Assembly: GCA_014871385.1 (NCBI GenBank)
Contig: CM026422.1
Location: 13,132,831-13,196,830, forward strand
Length of the DNA stretch: 64,000 nucleotides
Direction of reading: 5' to 3'
From: Ceratodon purpureus
Taxonomy: Eukaryota > Streptophyta > Bryopsida > Pseudoditrichales > Ditrichaceae
In this document: positions 34,822-45,633 of the stretch, one piece after another
Layout of the letters: each line of letters opens with the position of its first letter
Position numbering within the stretch: position 1 is the first letter of the stretch
Made by a program: the position numbers and the translations under genes
Notes under the pieces: generated by a model
The model's database searches: none
Seen by the model: the letters and a program-made list of their open reading frames with translations, nothing else
What the model was told of the DNA's origin: nothing

Positions 34822-37800
34822 ATGGCGGGTGGTGTTCAGCAGGGGGACGGTCAGCTGGATGCGAAGATCGAGGCGCTGCTGAATGAGGAGAAGCAAATGC
34901 GTCTTGCTGCGGATGTTGCTGGGACGAGGAAGGTGGTGCTTGAGATCATCCAATTGTGATATGAGGCGAAGGCGTGGAAGAGCCTCAATGAGCAGATTCT
35001 GCTTCTGTCGAAGCGGCGGTCGCAGCTTAAACATGTAAGTTGTGGTTGCTATTGGCGGGATGGGCGGGATGGTGAGAATGAGAGATGCGCTGTGGGTATA
35101 GGGCTGTGAGGATGGAATCATATGGAACTCTTTGTGATCAAGGATCGTCCGGGGATATGTGGTTTTGCGCAGGCTGTTTTAACTTGCAATAGCTTTTGAA
35201 TCAAATTTGGTTCACTTTTTTAGGTTGCAATTAGGGTTTTGTGTAGAAGTACTTTACTTGATACGCGACAGACTGTGCCTTTGAGCTCGTTGATTTTGAC
35301 AGGTTTACTCGCAATCAACTAAATCTATGATGTTGATTGTGATGCGCAGGCTGTGACTGCGATGGTACAACAAGCCATGCAGTACATAGATGAGGCCCCA
35401 GATGTCGAAACTCGTATTGAGGTGATTGAGACTCTGAATACCGTGTCTACTGGAAAGGTATCCTTTCCCACCTGTTTGTTTGTGTTCACTCTCCTTGTTG
35501 GTGTTTACACCCGTCACAATATATAACGTTTCTTCGTTAAATTATAATTCATTCTGATGCATTGCTGATGTAGACAACAATTATATGTTGAGATAGAAAG
35601 AGCACGCTTAATCAAGAAGCTAGCAAAAAATCGAGAAGAACAAGGACAAATTGCTGAAGTCGCAGATTGCATGCAGGAAGTTGCGGTATGTTACCTCCAA
35701 TGAGTTTATTTACTCAATTTTTTGAGTAATGGAATTTTGTTGGTGTTATTAAAGACCCTGGGAAGTAGAATGTCGAATTGGGAAGCTGGCATACATAGCA
35801 TTGTAATTGATAGCAGATTTTTTAATCAATGTTGGTATTTATTTATGCAGGTGGAGACTTTTGGTGCCATGGCAAAGACTGAGAAGATTGCTTTCATTCT
35901 TGAGCAGGTATAATAGAAATGCTTCCGGTTTTCTAACTATACTTACTAATTCAAATTTAGTTTGGACAAGTTGATTGCCTTACTTTGTGTGAATCATCAT
36001 TGACAATGGAGCGAGGTGACAGGTCCGGCTTTGCCTCGATCGCAAAGATTTTATTAGGGCTCAGATATTGTCAAGGAAGATAAATCCTAGAAGTTTTACT
36101 GAAACTGCTAGGCAAAAGAAGAAGCCAATGAAGCGGAAAGTATCATAGAGGAACCAGCTCTCGATGTGCCTACACTCCCTGAATTGAGGCGTATTTATTA
36201 CGAGCTTATGATCAGGTTTGTGCTGCCTTAAATTATTGTAGTGTGTTGACATTTATAAGGAGGTTCTAATGCCGAGAAAAGATGTTCTGAAAGCGGAAGA
36301 GGCATCTGGTTTCTTCCCAGGGTTCTATCACAACTTTGAAAGGATTATCAGGCACGAATTATTTTACGGTTTGAAATTCTTAATGGCATGTTATATTTAA
36401 GGTGATATTGGATCTCTGCAGATACTACGCACATAACCATGAGTATTTAGAGATGTGTCGGTGCTATCAGGCTATATATGAAGCTCTGGTGAAGAATGAG
36501 GCAGAGTCTTCTGATACTGCCATGGCAGTGGAAGGGCAGCAAGAGTGGGTTCCTGTGAGTATCTTAGGGCTGCTTCATTCTCATTGGTGATTTTTCTTGG
36601 TGCAGTATTGTGTGTCTAATGAATCTGCAGGAATATTTATTATAATTATGACTTTGGATTTTGCACTAATGTTCTGTTTACTTGGTGGGTGGGGTTGGTG
36701 TCTTAGATCTTGAGAAAGATATGTTGGAACTTAGTTCTGGCTCCTCATGATCCCATGCAATCCAGCTTAATGAATAGTACGCTCGAAGACAAGAAGTTGT
36801 CTGAAATTCCCAAGTTCCAATGCGCAACTTATCTGAACTTTCTTTGCAATGTGATGTGTTTGAGTGACGAACTTGCCTTATTGATGGGACTATTGTACCC
36901 AATGCTGTGGAAGTTCAGGGTGTGGGACTTGCAAACAACGCTTGGAGCTATCTGTGTGTGAAATATAATTTTTGTGATATGGCTGGGATAGGATACTTTA
37001 GACAATCTTATTTAATGCTTTGGCGTGAAAGAACCAATGTATTACTTCATGTGGAGAACTCGTAAGTGAGAGCAAAATCCTGACAATGGAAGGTTTTCGT
37101 TGCTGTTATTGCAGAGCGCTTCTAAAGTAGTTTGTAACAATGGAAGTCATAAGGTGGGACCGCTTTTGGGAAGATTACAAGACTGAGTTTGATTAGAAAG
37201 TTAATCTTCCTGGTGGCTCCCTTGGCGAGCATGCAACTGAAGATCTTTGCCAGCGAGTTATTGAACATGTATGTATTTCATACTGATTCTTGGAGGGGAT
37301 ACTAGATTTGAATATTCCCTTGTTAATCAGGATCGCTTTGACTGCTTCTTTGGTTTTGATAACTGGTCTTGTGTAGGGATCCATATTAACGTGTTACTTT
37401 GTTACAGAACATTTTGGTAGTTTCCAAATATTACTCAAGGATTACGTTGCAGAAGCTCTCAGAACTTCTCTGCCTAACTGCTCAGGTATTGCTTTTCAAG
37501 GATATCCTTGTGCAATTTGCTTCTTCTATATCTTTGCAAGTTTATTTGCTACGCTTAGTGACACTTTAGTCTTCATTTTGAGTGTAGTCATTGTCGTATT
37601 AGGAATCAAAGAACAAGTGTTGGGAAGAGTGATCATTACTAGAAGTATTCTCCCATGCGGTCTAGGCATGTTTACTATTGTGTCTTTCGATGGGCTCTCT
37701 TGTGATATCTGTGCCTGCTGGGTTGTATGATTTCTTTGCTCTATTCTTATTCTATGTTCACGTGACAGGAAACGGAGAAGCACTTGTCAGAAATGGTGGT

Positions 37801-37990
37801 GTCCAAGGCTTTGATTGCGAAGGTTGACAGACCATCAGGAATTGTCAATTTTATCAGCAAGATGGATAACAACGATGTTCTCAACTCATGGGCTGTCAAT
37901 ATTGGGAAGTTGTTGTACCTTGTCGAGAAAAGCTCCCACCAGATTCACAAGGAAACCATGGTTCACAAAGTTACCCTAAAAGTACAGTAG
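34822..37990 (+). pseudogene. RPN5: 26S proteasome lid subunit RPN5 (PSMD12) pseudogene, introns retained
   Basis: Ten exon relics in normal order cover most of RPN5, a PCI-domain scaffold subunit of the proteasome lid: 34822-35034, 35350-35457, about 35585-35685, 35851-35907, 36023-36215, 36422-36554, 36707-about 36819, 37115-37268, 37408-37495 and 37769-37990. Recognisable pieces include [94 protein letters not shown] and [14 protein letters not shown]. Lesions: TGA at 34957 (IIQL*YEAKAW), a frame change near 36115, a damaged exon 7 donor near 36819, TAG at 37128 (LLK*FVTMEVI) and TAG at 37194. Most splice sites survive, so this is a decayed genomic duplicate. A functional parent copy should exist elsewhere. 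Confidence 0.93.
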
Positions 37991-40379
37991 TTTCTGCTAG
38001 AATTCTCACCCTATTTCTTTGGTATTATGTGCGAGTAGTTCCAAGTGCTTTTCCTATTGTCTTGGACAACGGTTCTTTCGAAACTTCCTTTGATTTTTAG
38101 CTGTTCAATTGATGGAAGTTGTGGTAGAAGGATGTAGTGACAGTGATCTACCGTCGTTGTCATAGATTGCCGCAATTTTTAGCGCAATATTTAGACAAAT
38201 GGTGTAAGCTGTGGAAGTTCAAATCCATTGTTTTCCTTCTGTGCCATCTTGGGATGGTCTTAAAATTATAGCACAGGAATCTTGGAACTGTCGTCATAAC
38301 TTTATAACATAGTACATACTGTACTTCATTCATGATAATTTGTGCTACTTTTGAGTTTTGCAGTATTATCCGTGTTACCTGCATATGTCGCTATTTTTCT
38401 GTGTAGATGTGAATGAGTTGTGAGTCGGATTAGATTTTTATTACAACAGTACCGATAGCTTCATTTCTCAGGGTGTTACTACAGTTGACTGTTTGACAAT
38501 TCTTTCACAAACAAGGACACATGACTTTCTTTTTGGGGGGTACCAGAAGTTCCTCATGGAACATACTACCACTTAAAAGTATAATAAATTAACCTTGTGT
38601 GAGTCCCTCCGTAAAGTCTGCCATCCAGATACCATCAGGAATATTTACCCACGCATTGAGCCTTATCAACTTCTACTGCAGTTCGAAGAAAACACTCGTG
38701 CAAAGTCGAGTTTTTTAAAAAGTAAACATAAAACAATATAATCAATACTATAATACCCAAAGTTGCACAACTTTGTTTCAGTTCAATGATTGTTTCCAAA
38801 CCTGGGATTCCAATCTCTTGAGCTCTCCAGTTCAAATACCGTCACCACCCTCACATCCACAATATCATGCAGATAACAAACTTTTACAGACACTTGTCAC
38901 ACACCCTTTTGATCCTTTCCACTCAAAAGAACCCCAAAAGCACCCTTCTCCTCAACACTCAAGAGCTCACAAGCAGTCCCTCAAAAGCAAAAAAACACAA
39001 AACCTTACCTAAAAATAAAAACAAAAAACAAAAATAAAAAGAACCAGAAAGCACTGTCCCACAAAATCAAACCAAACTGCAACTTGAAAGTCTTTTTTCT
39101 CGAAAAGAAAAGCAAGTAAACTGCTTGAAAGTACTATGAAGGAAGATTTGATTCACATGGTCATAGACACCCCTCAAACAAACCAATCATATGACAATCA
39201 AAAAACCAAAATTTAAAAAAAAAAAACAAAAAGAAAAAAAGAGAAAAAAAAGAAAAAAGAAAATGACAGTCAGGGAATTGAGGCAAAGCACCCCAGGGCC
39301 GCCCATTTTAGCTTGGAAGATGATAAGGCTGAGTGTTTCATGAGCACAGCTTCGAAAAGTTGCCTCCCACAAGTCCCAATTGACCCATCTCATTGCCAGA
39401 TCAGGCCCATACCGGAAACTGTTGTCTGCTCTCATCATCTGCATGCATTTAATTCATCGTCTAGCTTCCAGAATTCTCCAAAACCGAGTCCTTTCTCTTT
39501 CTAGAGCTGGGATTTGATCACTGTTGTGATGATCTGGGTTGGGATCTGGTGTTAGCTAGATTGTGGTCGGTGTGGTTGAGTTCATTTCGAGGGTGGTATC
39601 TCGAGTTTTAGTTTACAGAGGATTCACTGCCGGAGGTTCTGCTCAGGTATTGATTCCGGGAGTTTTTCTTGGATTTGTGTAGTGTTGAATGGGGATGGGT
39701 TGGAGTGGTGTGATGTTTTTTGCTTGGAGTGTGGTTGCAGGAGGGGTTACTTGTGGGTGTTTTCCACTGGAGAGGTTGAAGTTCTGTGTCGTTCTTCGAT
39801 GTTGGAGTAGTTGATTGAAGTTTTACAGGAAGGTGTTTGTTCTGTGAAATTTTTAGGCGGTGGAGGAGTTTGTTTTGGGAATGACACAGAGTTTAATGGT
39901 GATGGAGTTTGGTTTTGAGTGAGTAGGAGTTGTCGAAGTTTAGCTCCTGTGGCCGATCGGGTAGAAGTTGGAGTTTGTGAAGAGAAATTTTGGGAGTCTG
40001 CAATCATACTTTTAGCACTTTATTTCTAAATGCCGACAGTACGTGATTTGATCACCAAAGGGATAACAAATTTGAACTTGCTGCAGTGGACTGTTTCGGA
40101 TCGTGAAGTATCATCATGTTTAGAAATCTGTTGTCAGCTATAGTTCGAGAAATTTACCAATAGATTCTGTTTTTTCCCCTAGAACAGTGTCTGAGATTGC
40201 TCTAACAAATGATTTGGTTGTCAAATTGGCCAGGTGAAAACATCGCTTCGAAAAATTAAGGTGGTGGTCTTGGATCCCAAATAGCTATGGCGGCTATCTG
40301 AAGCAACGACCAGTGCATCAAACCTTGTGCACCTGAATATCAAACCTTCCCATATCTGCAGATTCAGGATTATTCCAAG
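37991..40379. other. Intergenic, including a probable leader of the next gene
   Basis: The first part would be the 3' region of the RPN5 relic. From about 39290 the sequence becomes less AT-rich and leads to the ATG at 40380; a leader with one or more introns is possible. No other coding signal is seen. Confidence 0.4.
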
Positions 40380-42284
40380 ATGGGCAGCGCGGCAGTGGCC
40401 AATCCCACACTTTCATGTCATCGATTTGTAGCTCTTTCTCACGGCATCAGCGGTGCCGAGTGTCCAAGCACAAGCAACCCAAAGAGAACCTTCTTCCAGA
40501 GGACAGGCCTCTTGGCGCTACCTCATCGGGCAACTTCTCGCCACCATAGCCTACGGAAACGAAGCACTTGCTCTGCTGCCACAGCTAGCCATGGATTGCT
40601 AGAACCTTCCACAAGCATAGATCTAGATGGCATAGTGGCTGAAGCGCCCACGTTGCTAGCCCTCTCTTCAGACCTCGACTGGCAGCGATCCGTGACTGAG
40701 CTCCGAGAAGAGGCCCTCAGTGCTTCCAGTGCAGGGAGCGAGAAGGTGGTAGCCTTGGAGCGACTGGGAGCTCTCATGGACGGATGGTTGCATGACAATA
40801 TGTTCGAAAGCATCATGCAGCCCTCTTTGCTTCAGGGTGTCCAGGATCCTCATGAGGAACTCGGTGTTCGGATTCGGGTGGAGGAGTTGCGGTGGCATGC
40901 TGCCCTGCAGGTGAATATCTATTTCCCTATGCTGCTCCTGTTCTCTAGATATCCCTGAATCATGCCCTGGTCATATGAATTCTTACTAAGTTCAAATTTC
41001 TCCTAGTTTCTGGTATTGCATTGTAGATTTGTAAACTTACATCTTCTTAATTTTGGTTACAGGCGGCAGAGGAGCTAGCAAATGGTGTGGACAGGAGCTT
41101 CGATTGGGAATCAGAAGCTGCAGAACTGCGTCAACGCATTGTAAACCAGGAACGAGCTGCTTTTGAACAGAATCTATGGAACTCATGGGAGTCTTCTCGG
41201 CAGGGCATGGATAAGGATGCTCAACACTTGCATGACGAAGCCTTGAAGACTCAGCACACGGTTAGTTTTTCACAACAACCTCTTTGTTTGCAATCTATGA
41301 ATTTAGCACAGAAATCACAAGTATGAATATGACTTCCGATTTGGTTTTAGGGTATACTTGGATTCACAGGAATGATTCCTATCTCTTTAAGTGGAGCTTT
41401 TGGTTTCTAGATCAAGTAACAAGGCCTATGAAGTTAACCTTCACTTGATTAATGGCTAGTATGCAATGATCTGGATTATTGAGTTAATCGCCCTGATTAT
41501 TGGTATTGTTTGGATTCTACAGGATAGTTCGTATTTGACACTGTTTCCAGATGGGAGCGAAGATTCAAATCCCGTGGAGCATGATAAGAGCTTAAATAAG
41601 GCACTTGAGATTTCTGGTACATGGTGGACACTTGGGGTGTTAGCAACAGCAGGGCTGTTTGGATCTCAAGCTTTGGACGCCATCGCTGCCGATGAGTCTG
41701 TAACGGCAGCTCTTACTGCTGCCACTAGGGAAGCACCAGGCTGGGTTGCGCCTTCCGTCTTTGCTTTCCCAGTGGTGTCATACATTCTCTTCACTCTCTA
41801 TCGAAATGAGGTGGGTGACAATCTTTGTCTCTGTAATTTGAGCTTGTTCATTTATGATAAGAAAAATGCATCTTCGTTTGATATCCTTGTAGTTAGTGAG
41901 GATTTATATTTGAAAGTTTATTGAAACCTGAAAGCGTCTAGATGTTATTTGTGTTGGCAGGTCAATCCGTATGCAAAGCTCACAGACTGGGTGTTAGGAC
42001 TCATTGCATCGGCAATTGTTGCCAACATTGTCCTCATTGCAACCATTGGGGTAAGTCTCTAAAACTTATCAAAAGGCATACAGACACAACCACAACCACA
42101 AAGAGGCACTCAAGAACAAAACTAACGAAACTTCATATTGCAAAGCACATATATGAGTTGTACTAGTATCTGAAACTTATGCACTTGTGACAACAACTCT
42201 TTGATCATGATGCTGTTTGTATTCCAATTTCTGAGAGTTCCCAATTAACTGTGTGTTTTCCACCTTCAGGTACGACTGTATTAA
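40380..42284 (+). CDS. Probable chloroplast-targeted three-helix membrane protein
   Basis: Five exons, all joined in phase 0: 40380-40910, 41063-41260, 41523-41810, 41961-42050 and 42270-42284, giving 373 aa. The first 70 or so residues are rich in Ser, Thr and Arg with few acids (RTGLLALPHRATSRHHSLRK), consistent with a transit peptide. A soluble helical region follows (about 75-260; DLDWQRSVTELREEALSAS, FDWESEAAELRQRIV). The last 100 residues hold three hydrophobic segments: TWWTLGVLATAGLFGSQALD, WVAPSVFAFPVVSYILFTLY and WVLGLIASAIVANIVLIATI. The C-terminus is GVRLY, encoded partly by a five-codon last exon. I do not recognise the family by name. Clean splice sites and phases support a functional gene; localisation is inference. 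Confidence 0.82.
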
Positions 42285-44243
42285 GAGAAAGGAGACATGT
42301 TTGTACGCACGCTGTTAATACACGCTCACATGTCCAAAGGTGAACAGCTCCCACGTCTGACTCATTGAAATAGAGAATCGACGGAGCATGTTATATTAGT
42401 CAGAAAATCCTGGAAGTTGTAAAGCAATAGCAAATCAGAGGCAACAAACCGAAAGTGTACAGCAGCCCCTATTGCAGCCACCACCGTTCTTGAACCAGAT
42501 CGTGGGTGATGAAACTTGATGACAAAGTTATCTGTTCTGTGTTGTTTGCAAGCATGTGGGTCACACTTATTCACACACTCACGTTGAAGTGCATAGAATC
42601 CTGGAATGGTTGGTCCTACTCAGTGGCGGTATCATGATTGTGTACTTACATTTGTGTAGTCAATGCATAACTTATAGTCAGGGGACGATGGTATTTGATG
42701 CGTTGTTCTTCACCTCTTCATGTGCAATAGAAAGCAAATTTACTTGCTTGAAAGCGCCATTCATTATGAGTCTGGAATCCTCGCTTCATTGAAACAAAAT
42801 TGTTCGATCAGTTTTTGACGTTCCAGAAGCATTTTGAATCTCAGATGTCAGCCGATCATGCCGTACAGATGATGAACTGTTAGTAGTGCTGGTTGTGACA
42901 TCTCCAGCTATGAAACAGAGATGTTCTGGAATTAGAGTCTGATGTCCCAGAATTCGCTTTAAGATGTGTCACCGATCTACACAATTTGATCATAATTTTG
43001 AAGGTTGTATAATTAGCAGTCCGCACATATCGCACCACGCCTCTTTCAAATTGCGGTGTTTCAAAGCTTGGCCCACTCGATACAACGGGAAGGGTGGCTG
43101 CCACACGTCATACATACCTTATGTTTAATGTTCAGAGATTGTGACTTGATAATACTCAAAAGAACTCAAGCAGGTCACAATCTCTGGAGTCGTGTGTGGC
43201 ACCAGAAACTGGTATCAGAATTATGTATGCTTGAACTAGGTGAGGAAAATTGTGACAAATTAAGGAATATGTGTGAACCTAGCTTTTTCAAGCGGTGCAC
43301 AAGAATCCCCTTATAGTTAGTGCTTGCACAACCGCTTCGAAAACAGAGCAAAACAATCTGAGCATAGGGTGCTAATTCTGCTCTACGAGTGCCTGCACGC
43401 AATTGGTTTTCGTTGCGAACACATTGTAGTTGATTGCATTTCCATCTCAGCCATGTCATGTGCGAATCAGATAAAAATGTCAATGTGTGCCCCAAGGAGA
43501 GATTCTCCTCCGCAATTTCGTAAAGTAATCCCCGCACGGTAAGGGTAGCTCCGCAACGTCCTGCCACGATGATGGATGGGTGCGCAGTGCGCACCTGGTC
43601 CCACATTTTCTCGAAGCGCGTTTTGAACAGGGCTTGGGGAATCGGGAGATGATTCTTGACTCGGCGATGGCATCTGAGATGGTTGGATCCAGGGTTTAGG
43701 CTATAGCTCTTGGCGCGGCTTCGAGAGGGTGGTTTTGTGGCTCCGTGTGTTTAGTCTAACTCAGTGTCGATCTTGAGTGGCCGATGTGAGTTTTGTTTCG
43801 GAGGGCGCTGCCGGTAGGTTGTGGTACCGTGAGAAGACTTCGTGCAGGTGTGGAGCAGACTTACTAGGGGCGTCTTGCAAGGGTTAGAGACCCTGTGTTA
43901 CTGTGCACAGAGTATACTCTCACCTGTTGCTGCTGATCGGTAAGCATTCCGTCGAGGCTCCTTAACCTCAGAATTACCTGTCGCGCTCCACGCCTCTGGA
44001 GTCGGCGCTGGTCGGCATCCGTTGACGGGTAAGCGCCGGCCCTTGTTCTCGCTGCATGCGGTCTCTTGAAGTGGCATTACTGCAGCTTTGCATCACTTGT
44101 TACTTTCTCTTCCCTCTTCTGTGTCGTTCATTGTTTGTTTTGCTTGTACTCGTTGTCGATATAAGTGCAACTCTGTTGTGAGTTGGTTTCTTTGTGTAAG
44201 CGGTTTCTGTGAGATTGTGTGTGCGAGTAATTTCCAGTTTATG
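42285..44243. other. Gene-free stretch, promoter side of the kinase
   Basis: No supported exon. A near-perfect palindrome, ggtgcgcagtgcgcacc, lies near 43577-43594. From about 43650 the base composition is less AT-rich, probably the leader of the kinase gene. Confidence 0.4.
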
Positions 44244-44247
44244 AACT

Positions 44248-44303
44248 GATCAGTGCTAGATTTGGGCAAATCAGTGCTAGATTATGTACTGATCAGTGCT
44301 AGA
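44248..44303 (+). repeat. Triple direct repeat in the kinase leader
   Basis: The motif (g)atcagtgctaga occurs three times (near 44248, 44270 and 44291), spaced about 21-22 bp. It lies 50-110 bp upstream of the chosen kinase ATG. A role is unknown. Confidence 0.8.
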
Positions 44304-44355
44304 AGGTGATTCCCCTGAGATTCACGGTAGCATGTGGTATTGTACTGTGGCAGAG

Positions 44356-45633
44356 ATGGGGAACTCATGCTCGTGCATGCGCCGGTCGGGGGAAGCCTCT
44401 GCGAGCACTCCGTCCAATACTGAGAGTAGTGTGGAGGAGCAGATCGAGCGCTCCAAGGTTCACTGGAGCACTCTGGCGGAGCACTCTAGCAGTGGCTTGA
44501 TTGCAGAAGACGAGAGTGACTGTGAGGCTGAAGCTGAAGTAAGCAATGTCCGTGAATTCATGGAACTGCAGCGCCACCCCACCTGGGGCGGATTCTTCCA
44601 AACAATGGGGTATGATTTGGGAAATTTATGGAAATCTCTAGGTGAGTTGGTGGTGGGGGAGAAGTTTGCAGAGGGTGGGCAGGCGGAGCTCTTCCATGCC
44701 AAGGTCACATGGTGGAATCCCAAGGATAATGAGTTGGATGAGAGAGAAAGATGTCATCATGTGGTGAAGGTTTTTAAGAAGGGGACATTCTTGAGACACT
44801 TGAAATCCCAGTTGCCCCATGGATTGTTGCAATGGTATGTAGAGGATATGGAAAATATGGAGTCCCCTACACCCAAGGTGATTCCAAGGTACATTTCTAG
44901 AGTATATCGAGGTATATTGCTGAAGAATGGTCAGTTTGCATTCTTGATGGAAAAGGATGATTTTGATCTCCGGAGTTTGATTGAACGCTGTTTTCAATTG
45001 AGAGTTGATAAAGGTCGTGGTCCATTTTCGAATGAGGACGGTGAATCCATGATGTATGATATTGCATTAGGGGTGGAGTTTCTCCACAATCGCAACATCA
45101 TTCACAGGGATCTAAAAGCATCAAATGTACTTGTGCAAGATTATTATAGAGTAAGTAAGTGGCCAAAGTGGCTTTGTTATGTAGCGGATTACGAATGTTC
45201 CGTTGGGGTTGTAGGAACGGGATTTTTTAGGGCACCAGAGATATTGCAAGCATTGAACGAGCAAATAATAAGTGAAAAGCCGGAAGTGTTTTCGAGAGCA
45301 GCGGATATTTATGCTTATGGAATGACTTGCTATGAGGTATTGACAGGGAAGCTACCTTTTGAAAATCATCCACTTCATGACAAGACGTCTTCATTGATTA
45401 ATCAAGTGATCAATCATGATCTCCGCCCAAAGGTGCCGAAGTATGTTGAAGGTTGGGCACGAAAGCTGTTGAAGAGGTGTTGGCAACGCGATCCAAGAGC
45501 TAGACCTAGTATGGGAGAAATATTGGATATATTGTCTACAAATTCATATTATGTTAGATTACGGGAGGAATCATTGAAAGAGAAATTTGGAGAGAACCAT
45601 AGAAATTATTTGAAGCATCAAAAATTAATTTGA
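44356..45633 (+). CDS. Myristoylation-motif protein kinase (bryophyte NLR-associated kinase type)
   Basis: Intronless 425-aa protein kinase. The start at 44356 is preferred over upstream in-frame starts (GTG at 44296, ATG at 44332) because it gives MGNSCSC, a classic N-myristoylation signal followed by two cysteines suitable for palmitoylation; the protein would then sit at the plasma membrane. An acidic, Ser-rich linker precedes the kinase domain (about 100-400). Landmarks: FAEGGQAELFHAK for the Gly-rich loop, VVKVFKKG with the ATP-binding Lys near 138, IIHRDLKASNVLV with Asp near 251, ADYE in place of DFG near 278, GTGFFRAPEIL, and ADIYAYGMTCYEVLTGKLPF. Key catalytic residues are kept, so activity is plausible despite DYE. 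It resembles, from memory, the kinase module of moss kinase-NB-ARC-LRR receptors, but stands alone here. Confidence 0.88.
   Translation: MGNSCSCMRRSGEASASTPSNTESSVEEQIERSKVHWSTLAEHSSSGLIAEDESDCEAEAEVSNVREFMELQRHPTWGGFFQTMGYDLGNLWKSLGELVVGEKFAEGGQAELFHAKVTWWNPKDNELDERERCHHVVKVFKKGTFLRHLKSQLPHGLLQWYVEDMENMESPTPKVIPRYISRVYRGILLKNGQFAFLMEKDDFDLRSLIERCFQLRVDKGRGPFSNEDGESMMYDIALGVEFLHNRNIIHRDLKASNVLVQDYYRVSKWPKWLCYVADYECSVGVVGTGFFRAPEILQALNEQIISEKPEVFSRAADIYAYGMTCYEVLTGKLPFENHPLHDKTSSLINQVINHDLRPKVPKYVEGWARKLLKRCWQRDPRARPSMGEILDILSTNSYYVRLREESLKEKFGENHRNYLKHQKLI

Noticed and set aside
34822-37990. Nonsense codons in RPN5 explained by recoding or RNA editing
   Set aside because: Lesions include a frame change and a damaged splice donor as well as stops, and editing of this kind is known from organelles, not nuclear transcripts.
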